From: an uncultured Psychrobacter sp.
GTDB taxonomy: Bacteria; Pseudomonadota; Gammaproteobacteria; Pseudomonadales; Moraxellaceae
Reading direction: 5' to 3'
Length of the DNA stretch: 64,000 nt
NCBI RefSeq assembly: GCF_947495825.1
Contig: NZ_CANMAH010000002.1
Span: forward strand, 124,001 to 188,000
Shown piece by piece: positions 7,891 through 19,245 of the stretch. Within the stretch, counting starts at the first letter, position 1. Each line of letters begins with the position of its first letter. Both the position numbers and the translations under genes were made by a program. The notes beneath the pieces are model-generated. The model was not told the DNA's origin. It searched no databases and saw nothing but the letters and a program-made list of their open reading frames with translations.

Positions 7891-10800
7891 TTACATAAGT
7901 AGTTCACGCTTACCGCTTTTTCCCATGGAGCTGACCAGTCCAGCCTCCTCCATAGAGTCGACGATGCGCGCTGCGCGGTTATAACCAATACTAAATTTGC
8001 GCTGAATACTAGAAGCAGATACTTTACGAGTTTCCATAATAAAGGCGACTGCATCGTTATAAAGATCATCGTCTTCGCCAGTCGCACTAGCTCCGCTACT
8101 ACCACCAGGACTCGTTAACTCAAAGTTACCCGCCATATTATCGATATAGTCCGGTGCGCCGCGCTCACGCCATGCATCACATACACGGTTGACCTCTTCG
8201 TCACTGACATAGGCACCATGGACGCGATCTGGTTCAATCTGTCCTGGCCCTAAAAACAACATATCACCGTTGCCGAGCATATCTTCTGCACCGCCACTAT
8301 CCAAAATCGTTCGTGAATCGACTTTTGAGTTAACTCGTAGCGCTGCTCGTACTGGAATGTTGGCTTTGATCAAGCCAGTAATGACATCGACCGATGGACG
8401 CTGAGTGGCAAGCATCAAATGAATACCTGCCGCCCGCGATTTTTGTGCCAAACGAGTGATAAGCTCTTCTGCTTGCTTACCTACCTGCATAATCATATCA
8501 GCAAACTCATCCGCGACAATGACAATCATCGGTAAAGTTTTTAGCTTAGGTGCTTGGTCAATGCTTACATTGTCATTAGGCCGCCATAATGGATCAAGCA
8601 TTGGCTTGCCCGCTTTTTCAGCAGCTATTACTTTTTTGTTGAACTCATTGAGTTTACGCACTTTTAGTAGGCTCATTAGCTGGTAGCGGCGCTCCATCTC
8701 AGCCACGCACCAAGATAAGCTACTAGCAGCCTCTGTCATATCGGTCACCACAGGCGTTAATAGATGCGGAATATCGTTATAGTTAGCAAGCTCCAGCTGC
8801 TTTGGATCTATGAGAATTAAGCGCAGATCATTTGGTGTATATTTAAGTAGCATTGATAGTAGCATCGAGTTTACCAATACCGATTTACCAGAGCCTGTCG
8901 TACCTGCGACTAGCATATGCGGTGCACGGGCAAGATCAGTAATAATAGGATTGCCACCGATATCCTTACCCATTGCCATACTAATTTGCGCTTTAGGATC
9001 TTTGTATTTTTCGGTATTTAAAAGCTCAATCAGACGCACCATTTCGCGTTTTTTATTTGGGACTTCGATACCGATATAAGGCTTACCCGGAATTACCTCG
9101 ACCACACGTAATGAAGCCATAGATAATGAGCGCGCCAAATCACGTGAGATACCCGTAACCTTGCTGGCTTTTACCCCAGCGGCTAGATCTACTTCAAAGC
9201 GCGTAACGACTGGCCCTGGAATCGCATTCACAACCGAAGCTTTGACATTAAACTCTTGCAGTTTGATCTCTAATAACTCTGATAATTGCTCAAGCTCTTG
9301 GATGGTATAGCTTGGTTTACGATCAGGATCTGGTTCATCCAAGATCGATAGCTCTGGAATGGGTGTCAGCTGCGCACGATATTGGGCGGTTTGCATTGCA
9401 CGCGACTTTTGACTAAACGCTGCATCATCACTGATATCGGGCATGACTGGCGCATTTGCATCGTCTAAACGACTATCGTCTTCTGGCATCATATCAGTGA
9501 TATGGTTACTACTATCACCTTCAGGAACAGCAAAGCTCATCGTTGGTTTGGACGCTGCCAACGGTTCAGCTTTTTCGCTTGAATTAACGCTCTCTACCGT
9601 TGGCTCAGCTTTTGGCGCTGTCTTTGGATTGGCAGGCGGCGTATTAGTTGGAGTCATATCTTGCGATATCACCGGCTCTTGCACGTTTAGCTGTCGTTTA
9701 GCGTCAACGTTGTCAGTTTCTGTTGCTCTCTCTTCTACTATAGGCTCTTCAACTATCAGCTTTTTAGATGTAGGGTTTTTCTCTACAGCCTCATTAGCGA
9801 CAGACTCTTTAACTTTAGGCTGATCTTCGATGACTGGTGAAGCTTGATGTTCGGTTATCTTGGTAGTTTCGTTTATGGGTTCGAGATGATCGGTAGCGAC
9901 ATTGTCAGAAGAAGTCAGATGCTCAAACGAAGATGCTATATCTGCCTTTGTAGGATCGTTCTCAGCCAGCCAATTAGTTGCCAGTTCATCTAAATTGGGC
10001 GTTTGCTCATTAGCGACAGTCGTATCTGTTTGTTCAGATTGGGTTACGTTAGATTTGTTATCTTCAAACGCTATATCGTCATATTTTGCCGCTTGCTCAA
10101 AATCTACATGAGCCTCTGCAGGTGCAGATACGACAGGATCTACAGCGGGCGACGGCGCTGATACATATTGATCTTTTTCAGCTTCAGTCGCCAGTAGGTC
10201 GTTGACCATACTCGCATCATTCCATGCAAAGCTAGGCTCAACTTTACGAGCAGGCATAGTAGGTGCTACTGCTTGTGTTTTATTATTAGTATTTTCAGTA
10301 TGATTATTCGATACAGAAGCTGACGTCTGGTGGCTGTCATACATGGTAGCCTGACTTGCAACAGATTCAGCAGCAGCATCGGCTGCAACAGTTGCTTTCA
10401 CACTAGCCCTAAGACCTGACTTGGTCAAAAAATCTGTCAGTGCATGACTAAAGCGACTACTATTATCTGGTGACTGGCTTACGCCAGCCGTTTGTAGCTC
10501 AAGGGGTAGCTGCTCATAGTCATTGGTATTTTGTTCAGCTTTATGTTCAGCGCTTTTAGTGTTGTTAGTAGTGGCCGTTAAGGTTTGAGCTGGGTCGCTT
10601 TCTTCATTATTGGATACTAGATTATGAGAGCTTTGTTGATTATAGTCATGCTGGTCACTATTATCTTTGACACCTGAGCCAAGCCATGACAAATCAGTAA
10701 GCCTACGATACATCTTATGCCAATGAATATTGAAAGCAAAGGTGGCAGTAATACCGACGAAACCTGCCAAAAACAATACACTTCCCCACTGTGATAACAG

Positions 10801-11250
10801 CTGTGTCAGGCGTGCTTGCAACTCAATCCCGATAATACCACCTGCAACGCCTTCAAGGCCTGAGGCGATAGGGTCTGTCACTTGCTGTACTAAAGCGATG
10901 ATTTGCGCAAACAAGGCACTACTACTTAGGATTAAAAAAACATAAGCCACCAGTCGCAGCAACCAGAAAGTCGGCTTATTATCCCACCAAATTAGGATAG
11001 ATTCGTAGATCAAAAAAGCCAGCAGCCACCAGGCGCCAAAGCCAAAAAAGCTATAGAACAGATCAGACAACCATGCACCTGTTGATCCGCCCATATTATT
11101 AATCGTCGTCATATCACTGCTGATATGTGACCAGCTAGGATCATTACCGGTATAGGTCGATAAAATAACGAACAAATAAACGGCCAAAATTATCCCAAGA
11201 AAGGTAAATATCCCTTTTTTTAAATATTCAATAAGCGGTGCTGATATCAC
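7891..11250 (-). CDS. ftsK: DNA translocase FtsK
   Basis: FtsK anchors at the division septum and pumps chromosome ends toward XerCD/dif during division. The 1119-residue protein has the expected order: an N-terminal membrane domain with about four helices (residues 15-185), a very long hydrophilic linker (about 190-640, rich in Thr, Ser, Asn, Glu, Ala), then the RecA-like motor with Walker A GTTGSGKS (G783-S790) and Walker B LILIDPKQLEL. The C-terminal winged-helix gamma domain (VSASSIQRKFSIGYNRAARI, last 60 residues) reads KOPS sites. The start is GTG at 11250; an upstream ATG at 11267 is out of frame. Nearness to trxB recalls the E. coli trxB-lrp-ftsK region. Confidence 0.96.
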   Translation of the reverse strand: MISAPLIEYLKKGIFTFLGIILAVYLFVILSTYTGNDPSWSHISSDMTTINNMGGSTGAWLSDLFYSFFGFGAWWLLAFLIYESILIWWDNKPTFWLLRLVAYVFLILSSSALFAQIIALVQQVTDPIASGLEGVAGGIIGIELQARLTQLLSQWGSVLFLAGFVGITATFAFNIHWHKMYRRLTDLSWLGSGVKDNSDQHDYNQQSSHNLVSNNEESDPAQTLTATTNNTKSAEHKAEQNTNDYEQLPLELQTAGVSQSPDNSSRFSHALTDFLTKSGLRASVKATVAADAAAESVASQATMYDSHQTSASVSNNHTENTNNKTQAVAPTMPARKVEPSFAWNDASMVNDLLATEAEKDQYVSAPSPAVDPVVSAPAEAHVDFEQAAKYDDIAFEDNKSNVTQSEQTDTTVANEQTPNLDELATNWLAENDPTKADIASSFEHLTSSDNVATDHLEPINETTKITEHQASPVIEDQPKVKESVANEAVEKNPTSKKLIVEEPIVEERATETDNVDAKRQLNVQEPVISQDMTPTNTPPANPKTAPKAEPTVESVNSSEKAEPLAASKPTMSFAVPEGDSSNHITDMMPEDDSRLDDANAPVMPDISDDAAFSQKSRAMQTAQYRAQLTPIPELSILDEPDPDRKPSYTIQELEQLSELLEIKLQEFNVKASVVNAIPGPVVTRFEVDLAAGVKASKVTGISRDLARSLSMASLRVVEVIPGKPYIGIEVPNKKREMVRLIELLNTEKYKDPKAQISMAMGKDIGGNPIITDLARAPHMLVAGTTGSGKSVLVNSMLLSMLLKYTPNDLRLILIDPKQLELANYNDIPHLLTPVVTDMTEAASSLSWCVAEMERRYQLMSLLKVRKLNEFNKKVIAAEKAGKPMLDPLWRPNDNVSIDQAPKLKTLPMIVIVADEFADMIMQVGKQAEELITRLAQKSRAAGIHLMLATQRPSVDVITGLIKANIPVRAALRVNSKVDSRTILDSGGAEDMLGNGDMLFLGPGQIEPDRVHGAYVSDEEVNRVCDAWRERGAPDYIDNMAGNFELTSPGGSSGASATGEDDDLYNDAVAFIMETRKVSASSIQRKFSIGYNRAARIVDSMEEAGLVSSMGKSGKRELLM

Positions 11251-11291
11251 GTAGAATCTGCCTTGTTATCCATACTAAATAGTCGTCAATT

Positions 11292-11311
11292 CATGATTAA
11301 GCTTAATCATG
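11292..11311. promoter_or_regulatory. Perfect 20-bp palindrome upstream of ftsK
   Basis: CATGATTAAG at 11292-11301 is followed directly by its exact reverse complement. The centre is an AAGCTT hexamer. It lies 42 bp upstream of the ftsK GTG and abuts a TTGACA hexamer at 11312-11317. Symmetry and position suit a dimeric repressor site or a cruciform, but no regulator is identified. Confidence 0.5.
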
Positions 11312-11350
11312 TTGACATAAAGTGCTGACATAGATTTATGTAGCTAAATG

Positions 11351-11393
11351 TCTATAAACAGCTTCTATAAAAAGCGTCTATAATAGAACAGCT
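11351..11393 (+). repeat. Three direct repeats with exact 13-bp period
   Basis: TCTATAA begins at 11351, 11364 and 11377. The units read TCTATAAACAGCT, TCTATAAAAAGCG and TCTATAATAGAACAGCT, so they also share a GC-containing end. The third contains a TATAAT hexamer (11379-11384). Confidence 0.75.
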
Positions 11394-11752
11394 ATTATAA
11401 GGTATCTCATTGCTATACATAACGTAAAAGTCGTCATTTATGATCTAAAATAGGCGCTTGGTGGTCTATGTCGATGATATGCCTGCCCGTTAATCACAGA
11501 TGTCACTCAAAATCTAAGCGTTTAGCATAACTTCTTATAATAACAAATACATAGCTCAATTGGGGACGATGTTATTAATAAAGCGGCCTAAAAAACACAT
11601 CGATAACGGATTTATAAGTAAGCAGATACATCAAGAAAATAACGAAAGCCATACCACTGAAGAATAAAGCCCCAAACGCTTTGATTGACTATATTTAGGT
11701 CGGCAGCAAGCATGCTTTAGTTCTAATAATACCCATATTAGTTTTAGCAAAC

Positions 11753-11781
11753 TTGCACTTTTTAGTGATGGCCCTTATGTT
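11753..11781 (+). promoter_or_regulatory. Candidate trxB promoter
   Basis: TTGCAC (11753-11758) and TATGTT (11776-11781) are separated by 17 bp and lie about 80 bp before the trxB ATG. The match to sigma-70 boxes is moderate. Confidence 0.35.
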
Positions 11782-11849
11782 AGTATCACATATAATTAAA
11801 AGCACACTATTCTCTTTAATCTTTTATCATTATTGTTTATCAAATTTAG

Positions 11850-12890
<1,041 letters not shown>

Positions 12891-13682
12891 ATGGGTAGCT
12901 TTTTTCAACAAAGTAATAGCCATATCACGCCTGAGACTTTAAAAAGTCTTGGGCGTTATGACTTTCCCGATCCTATTTCTATTGACCCAGATGGTATCGG
13001 TATCGTGGCTGTGGGTGGCGACTTAGCACCCCAAACGCTGATTTCTGCTTATGCGCAGGGTTTATTTCCTTGGTTTAATGAAGATGAGCCTATCGCTTGG
13101 TGGTGTCCGGAACCTCGCTGCGTGATGATACCGACTGATTACAAACCTAGCAAATCGCTACGTAAACAAGCAAGCCGTACTCGTTGGCAACTGACGCTCG
13201 ATCAAGCTTTTGATGACGTTATCCACGCCTGTAGTTTACCGCGCAGCAATGGCTTGCCCGAGGGCGAGCATACTTGGATACACGAGGAGATGATTGAAGC
13301 TTACACAAAGCTTCATATGCATGGGTTTGCACATAGTATCGAAGTTTGGGACGAGAAAGGCGCACTTATTGGCGGGCTTTATGGGTTAAAAATAGGCAGT
13401 ATATATTTTGGTGAATCTATGTTTCACCGGGCCTCTAATGCCTCGAAAATGGCATTTTGGGGCTTGATGCGCTTGTGCGAACAAAGTAATGTCGCACTTG
13501 TGGACTGTCAGTTGCCAAACGATCATTTAATGAGCTTAGGCGCAACGACTTTACCGCGCCCTGATTTTTTAGCGCAGTTAGACACACTGATTGGCAGTGG
13601 TTCTGTCAAATGGCAAAAGAATTCTCATAAGTCCTTAGCGGTATCGCTACTTGATACGGTAGCGCCTTGGCAACTTAGGTGA
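12891..13682 (+). CDS. aat: Leucyl/phenylalanyl-tRNA-protein transferase
   Basis: Aat adds Leu or Phe to N-terminal Arg/Lys residues, marking proteins for ClpAPS degradation (N-degron pathway). The 263-residue sequence has the family hallmarks FPDP, VAVGGDL, AYAQGLFPWFNEDEPIAWWC, PEPRCVM, HTWIHEEMIEAY, GGLYGLKIG and FGESMFH. It starts on the base after the trxB stop with no spacer, indicating translational coupling. The ate gene that often follows aat in other gammaproteobacteria is not present here. Confidence 0.97.
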   Translation: MGSFFQQSNSHITPETLKSLGRYDFPDPISIDPDGIGIVAVGGDLAPQTLISAYAQGLFPWFNEDEPIAWWCPEPRCVMIPTDYKPSKSLRKQASRTRWQLTLDQAFDDVIHACSLPRSNGLPEGEHTWIHEEMIEAYTKLHMHGFAHSIEVWDEKGALIGGLYGLKIGSIYFGESMFHRASNASKMAFWGLMRLCEQSNVALVDCQLPNDHLMSLGATTLPRPDFLAQLDTLIGSGSVKWQKNSHKSLAVSLLDTVAPWQLR

Positions 13683-13739
13683 GAAACAGTACCGCCCTAA
13701 TAACGAACCATCTCACGACTACCGACTGACGAGGCTAGT

Positions 13740-14177
13740 ATGGCATCCGATACATCGTTTTTACTGATTGGAAGTTTGGCAACTCAAGCCAATACTACCA
13801 AAGACACAATACGCCATTACGATCAATTAGGGCTGCTAAGATCCCGTAAGCGTCAAGCTGGATCTCGTCTCTATACTGAGTTTCATCCAGATTGTATTGA
13901 ACGTATCGAGCTGATTAAAAGCGCTCAGGCCATCGGTTTTACACTTACTGAAATCAAAACCAGTCTTGATGATTATTATGATGGCAATTTAGGACTGGAT
14001 GAACAACTGAGTCTCACTCGACAAAAACTAGAACAAGTCAGCAAACAGCAAGCCAATATCCAACTGATGGCAGAGATGTTAACCGAGCGTATTGAAATGC
14101 TTGAACGTATGAAAGCAGATAGTAACTATAAACTTACAATCGACGATTGTAAGAAGCAACTGCCTTTACAACCATAA
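13740..14177 (+). CDS. MerR-family transcriptional regulator
   Basis: The 145-residue protein starts with a MerR-type winged helix-turn-helix (LIGSLATQANTTKDTIRHYD, then GLLRSRKRQAGSRLYTEF). A dimerisation coiled coil follows (about residues 75-130, with regularly spaced Leu/Met). There is no cysteine pair of the metal- or redox-sensing MerR types in the C-terminal part; the only cysteines are near residues 57 and 140. The effector is unknown. It follows aat by 57 bp and may share its transcript or have its own promoter. Confidence 0.85.
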   Translation: MASDTSFLLIGSLATQANTTKDTIRHYDQLGLLRSRKRQAGSRLYTEFHPDCIERIELIKSAQAIGFTLTEIKTSLDDYYDGNLGLDEQLSLTRQKLEQVSKQQANIQLMAEMLTERIEMLERMKADSNYKLTIDDCKKQLPLQP

Positions 14178-14241
14178 AAGGTTCGTTTGCAAACGTGTTA
14201 ACTTCAATGTTGGTTAATAGCAACGGACTCTTTTATGATAA

Positions 14242-14736
14242 TTAATTATAAACACGTTGCATAATGAGCGCATCAATCGCTGGCTGATTCGGTATATGAT
14301 AATAGCCTTGCCGCTTATGGATATTTATAAACTTCTGCTGCTTATATAAAGCTATTGCTGGCGCATTGTCTGCGCGTACCTCCAACAATAAACTCTCTAC
14401 TTGCTTATCTAGCAACTCTGTCTCCAGTGTAGCAAAAATTCGTGAAGCGATACCTTGGCGCTGATAATCAGGATGAGTACCGATACGTAAAATTTCTGCT
14501 TGTTCAAACATAACTTGGTACAAACAATACCCAACTACCTTTTTATGATCAGTCTTTTTTTCTTGTAGCTCATCATAAACGACAATTATATCAATACTGT
14601 CTTGCTCAAATAGCTCAACCAATGTCTTATACGTCCATGCATCTTGCGATTGGACCTGAGTTTCGATCGTAGCTATAGCCTGAATGACTTGCTCGATAAA
14701 GGCTTGGCTATCTGATAGCTTTTGTATAGTAAACAC
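14242..14736 (-). CDS. rimI: Ribosomal-protein-S18-alanine N-acetyltransferase RimI (GNAT)
   Basis: The 164-residue protein is a GNAT acetyltransferase. The acetyl-CoA loop is HPDYQRQGIASRIF. The RimI-like signature LLLEVRADNAPAIALYKQQK followed by KRQGYY matches the enzymes that acetylate the N-terminus of ribosomal protein S18. It is convergent with the MerR gene. RimI is often linked to tsaB or tsaD, but neither is present here, so the call is on motif only. A related GNAT with another substrate cannot be excluded. Confidence 0.8.
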   Translation of the reverse strand: MFTIQKLSDSQAFIEQVIQAIATIETQVQSQDAWTYKTLVELFEQDSIDIIVVYDELQEKKTDHKKVVGYCLYQVMFEQAEILRIGTHPDYQRQGIASRIFATLETELLDKQVESLLLEVRADNAPAIALYKQQKFINIHKRQGYYHIPNQPAIDALIMQRVYN

Positions 14737-14915
14737 GGCTTAACCTTTTATGTTATCACTTTAATTATGTCTATAATATATCAACAACTAAGTGGCATGG
14801 TCTAAAATAACCCTCAAAATAATGACATATTCTAAGTGAATTAAACTTTATCTTAACGTGAATACCAGCGTTTATGCACTGCTTCTACATACATAGTGCT
14901 TTTATTTATTCCATA

Positions 14916-14946
14916 AAAAAAGCCACCCTATAAAGGATGGCTTTTC
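14916..14946 (-). terminator. Rho-independent terminator of tuf
   Basis: On the minus strand AAAAGCCATCC and GGGTGGCTTTT flank a 6-nt loop (TTTATA) and run into a T tract. It lies about 45 bp beyond the tuf stop. Confidence 0.9.
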
Positions 14947-14990
14947 ACTACTTAATACTTTTCGTCAGCATGCGCTGAGATCAATAGCGC

Positions 14991-16181
<1,191 letters not shown>

Positions 16182-16596
16182 GGGTATTTCCTCTTTATTG
16201 ATGAATCTTTATGCTTAAAAAATAATAAACAGCAAGATCGGTAAATAGCTATTTGACGGTTTATGACAGAGTTAAAACCATCAAACCGTTGACGCTAGGA
16301 TAAATCTAACAAAATTTTGCTACTAGCATAGGTATGTTATCCGAACACTATACTAACATTTTCAGTCTACTCAGTACACGTCATCAATCGATGCAAAATA
16401 ACTAATATATTCATAGCATTATCAATGTACTGACAGCACTAAAAGGCAACACCTCAGTGTCACCTTTGAATCATAATCTGCCACACTAATTTTACAGTTT
16501 TCAACAGTTTATTAGTTTTCAACATTTTATATTGTTGCTATCAACGTAACGTTGTTTAAAAATAGCGAAGCAAACACAAAAGATATAATCAATAAA
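16182..16596 (-). other. 415-bp spacer between the last tRNA and tuf
   Basis: No gene is seen. The spacer is long for a tRNA-tuf operon. It holds a direct repeat AGTTTTCAACA at 16496-16506 and 16514-16524 (18-bp period), close to the processed 3' end of tRNA-Thr, and the tuf ribosome site near 16190. A TATAGT hexamer on the minus strand near 16345 could be an internal -10 box, but no good -35 accompanies it. Confidence 0.5.
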
Positions 16597-16671
<75 letters not shown>

Positions 16672-16777
16672 GTATTTTAGACAATCTATAAGTTGTACTA
16701 AAAAAAATATCACGATACAGTAATAATATACTGCTTGTCGTGATGATTTATTGATGGTTTTTGCGTTAGTGTATATA

Positions 16778-16851
16778 TGGAGCGGGTGGCGGGAATCGAA
16801 CCCGCGTCATTAGCTTGGAAGGCTAAGGTGTTACCATTATACCACACCCGC
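16778..16851 (-). tRNA. tRNA-Gly (anticodon TCC)
   Basis: The acceptor stem is GCGGGTG/CACCCGC with encoded CCA. Anticodon stem TTAGC/GCTAA holds loop CTTCCAA, giving anticodon TCC for GGA/GGG codons. It corresponds to glyT of the E. coli tufB operon. Confidence 0.97.
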
Positions 16852-16962
16852 AATGACTCTTATGCAAAGTCACTCTTATTAATATAAATGTAATATTATT
16901 ATATATAAAGAGTAGTTATTTACAACGAGTATGCTTGGCGTTATGACAAACTATAGAAAATA

Positions 16963-17046
16963 TGGTGGTGGGAGAAGGATTCGAACCTTCGAAGCTTTCG
17001 CGACAGATTTACAGTCTGTTGGGTTTGACCGCTCCCCAATCCCACC
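16963..17046 (-). tRNA. tRNA-Tyr (anticodon GTA)
   Basis: At 84 nt with a long variable arm this is a class II tRNA. The acceptor stem is GGTGGGA/TCCCACC with encoded CCA, and anticodon loop CTGTAAA gives GTA for tyrosine. It corresponds to tyrU. Confidence 0.97.
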
Positions 17047-17112
17047 TTAGGTTGCTTTGAATAAAAAGACTTTAATGTAAAGCAAATTTATAAAAAGCTA
17101 CTTTGAAAGAGA

Positions 17113-17188
<76 letters not shown>

Positions 17189-17210
17189 TTGTTCTCTCAA
17201 AGTGGTGGCT

Positions 17211-17238
17211 ATTCTATCAAATATTTTGACAGACGCAA
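17211..17238 (-). promoter_or_regulatory. Promoter of the tRNA-tuf operon
   Basis: On the minus strand TTGCGT (17238-17233) and TAGAAT (17216-17211) are spaced by 16 bp. The predicted start lies 15-20 nt before the tRNA-Thr(TGT) 5' end, as expected for a stable-RNA promoter. Confidence 0.6.
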
Positions 17239-17474
17239 GCCCTTTTTCATTTTTTTTACGCTTATTTTAATAAAAACTTTCAAGCGGTTGATTGCATTAG
17301 ATTTTTTTATGCAAAAAAAATACTGCCTTCATTCCTACTTCTGTTTCTATTATCGTTATAACACGTAACTACTATCTTCGTGTGATTAGTATCTTCACAA
17401 AGTATTGATTAAGAAGTACCAATTAAACAGTATAGCCAAATAATAACAGACAGAGAGTCTTTAGCCAAACCGTA

Positions 17475-18971
17475 CTAGCGAATACGCAATCCGTCACAAG
17501 CCATCTTTACTGCTTTAACCAGGGCTAGTGCTTTTTTATTGGTTTCGTCCCACTCCGCTTCTGGCATCGAGTCAGCAACCACGCCTGCTCCTGCTTGGAT
17601 ATGTATCTTGCCTCGACGCATCACAGCCGTACGTATGGCAATCGCTGTATCCATGTTGCCATGCCAGCCTAAATAACCCACTGAGCCACCAAATACGGTT
17701 CGTCGTACTGGCTCAACCTCATCAATGATCTGCATGGCACGGATTTTGGGTGCACCTGATAGTGTACCTGCTGGAAAAGTCGCACAAAATACATCAAGCG
17801 CATCTTTGTCAGCTAGTATTCTACCTTCAACATTAGAGGCGATATGCATCACCTGCGAATAGCGCTCTATAAACATCTTTTCGGTAACTTTGACACTGCC
17901 ATACTCGCAGACACGGCCGATATCGTTACGGCCAAGGTCAATTAGCATCAAGTGCTCAGCGATTTCTTTTTTATCAGCAAGTAACTCTGTCTCAAGCGCC
18001 AAATCTTCTGCTTCATCTTGACCGCGTTTACGTGTACCTGCCAATGGGCGCACAGTCACTGTGCCATTTTCGATACGTGATAGGATTTCAGGAGAAGCAC
18101 CGATAATGTCAAAACGTTTGTGATCGTCAAGTGTGTAACCATGCACTAAGAACAAATAAGGTGACGGATTTAAAAATCTTAGCGCTCGATATACTGCTAG
18201 AGAGTCTCCTTTATAATCTGCGGTTAAACGCTGAGCAGGAACGACCTGCATCACGTCTCCTTTTAATATATAATCTTTTATTTTGTTGACGTCATCGCAG
18301 TACTTATCTTGTCCAGTTTGCGATTTGAACTTTGGCGTGGGCATGATTGGAGTGCTTAAGTCTGGCATCTCAGCCAGCTTGTCTTCAATTTTTTCAAGCT
18401 CTCTTATCGCAGCACCGTAGCCATCTTCATCATTACAATCTGCATAAACGATAATTGACAACGTGTTTTCAAGATTATCAAAGACAATCACACTCATCGA
18501 TAGCATCAGCCACATATCAGGTAGCGACATTGGATTTGGTGCATCTGATAAGCCAACGCTTGGTTCAATAACGCGTACCATGTCGTAACCAAAGTAGCCC
18601 ACCAACCCGCCACTAAAGCTTGGCAATGCCTTGACCTCATCTGGCGTTGGCATTTTATACTGTGCCATTAGTTTGCGAATATAATCGAATGGATCATCAA
18701 CCGCATCACTATCAATCTGATCATCTCTTTTAATGGTCATATAACCGTCTGTGTACTGTAAGATCAAATCGCTACCCAGACCAATCATAGAATATCGCGC
18801 CCAGCGCTCACCGCCTACGACTGACTCAAACAAATAAGCCGAGCCGCTCAAATCGCGTACTTTAGAAAACACAGAAACAGGCGTCTGGGCGTCCATTAAG
18901 CGCTTTTTGACAAGGGGAGCGTGGCTATAGCCTTGTGTTTTAAACGCGTTATACTCTTCAAAGGTCATCAT
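17475..18971 (-). CDS. trpE: Anthranilate synthase component I
   Basis: TrpE converts chorismate to anthranilate with ammonia supplied by TrpG, the first committed step to tryptophan. The start is placed at ATG 18971 (AAGAGA about 9 nt upstream, next codon also ATG). A longer frame reaching 19052 would add a spurious hydrophobic leader (residues LVIIAVFVIFIFCLFG) absent from the family. The 498-residue product has chorismate-utilising motifs IIGASPEIL, PLAGTRKRG, LMLIDLGRNDIGR and FPAGTLSGAPKIRAM. No trpG, trpD or trpC is adjacent, and I see no Trp-rich leader peptide ahead of it. Confidence 0.95.
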   Translation of the reverse strand: MMTFEEYNAFKTQGYSHAPLVKKRLMDAQTPVSVFSKVRDLSGSAYLFESVVGGERWARYSMIGLGSDLILQYTDGYMTIKRDDQIDSDAVDDPFDYIRKLMAQYKMPTPDEVKALPSFSGGLVGYFGYDMVRVIEPSVGLSDAPNPMSLPDMWLMLSMSVIVFDNLENTLSIIVYADCNDEDGYGAAIRELEKIEDKLAEMPDLSTPIMPTPKFKSQTGQDKYCDDVNKIKDYILKGDVMQVVPAQRLTADYKGDSLAVYRALRFLNPSPYLFLVHGYTLDDHKRFDIIGASPEILSRIENGTVTVRPLAGTRKRGQDEAEDLALETELLADKKEIAEHLMLIDLGRNDIGRVCEYGSVKVTEKMFIERYSQVMHIASNVEGRILADKDALDVFCATFPAGTLSGAPKIRAMQIIDEVEPVRRTVFGGSVGYLGWHGNMDTAIAIRTAVMRRGKIHIQAGAGVVADSMPEAEWDETNKKALALVKAVKMACDGLRIR

Positions 18972-19117
18972 AATAAAAAGTCTCTTAGCACCAAACAGGC
19001 AGAAGATAAAAATAACAAAAACGGCAATAATAACAAGATGGTATATGCTCAATATTGGATTGAATAGAGCACAAACCTATCGAGAAATGAGAATAGAGCA
19101 AATTCAATTACAGTATA

Positions 19118-19145
19118 GCCAGCCAGTATAACAAAACTGGCTGGC
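19118..19145. repeat. Inverted repeat between the FHA gene and trpE
   Basis: GCCAGCCAG (19118-19126) and CTGGCTGGC (19137-19145) form a perfect 9-bp stem with a 10-nt loop. It lies about 100 bp beyond the FHA gene stop and 147 bp before trpE. It has no T run on the minus strand, so it is at best an imperfect terminator. Confidence 0.55.
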
Positions 19146-19245
19146 GTTCGTATTATTTAGAACAACTGTACAGTTCGGTGCACCCCTCTAGTGATAAGGC
19201 ATCTCATATAACTCATCGGTGCCGATTAGCAAACTATACAAGCGA

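Noticed and set aside
18972..19052. Upstream extension of trpE encoding a hydrophobic leader, as if TrpE were exported.
   Set aside because: AAGAGA and two adjacent ATGs mark the start at 18971. The leader has no family counterpart and TrpE is cytoplasmic.
19053..19180. trp leader/attenuator ahead of trpE, suggested by the hairpin at 19118-19145.
   Set aside because: No short frame with tandem Trp codons is seen, and no alternative anti-terminator arms or T run.
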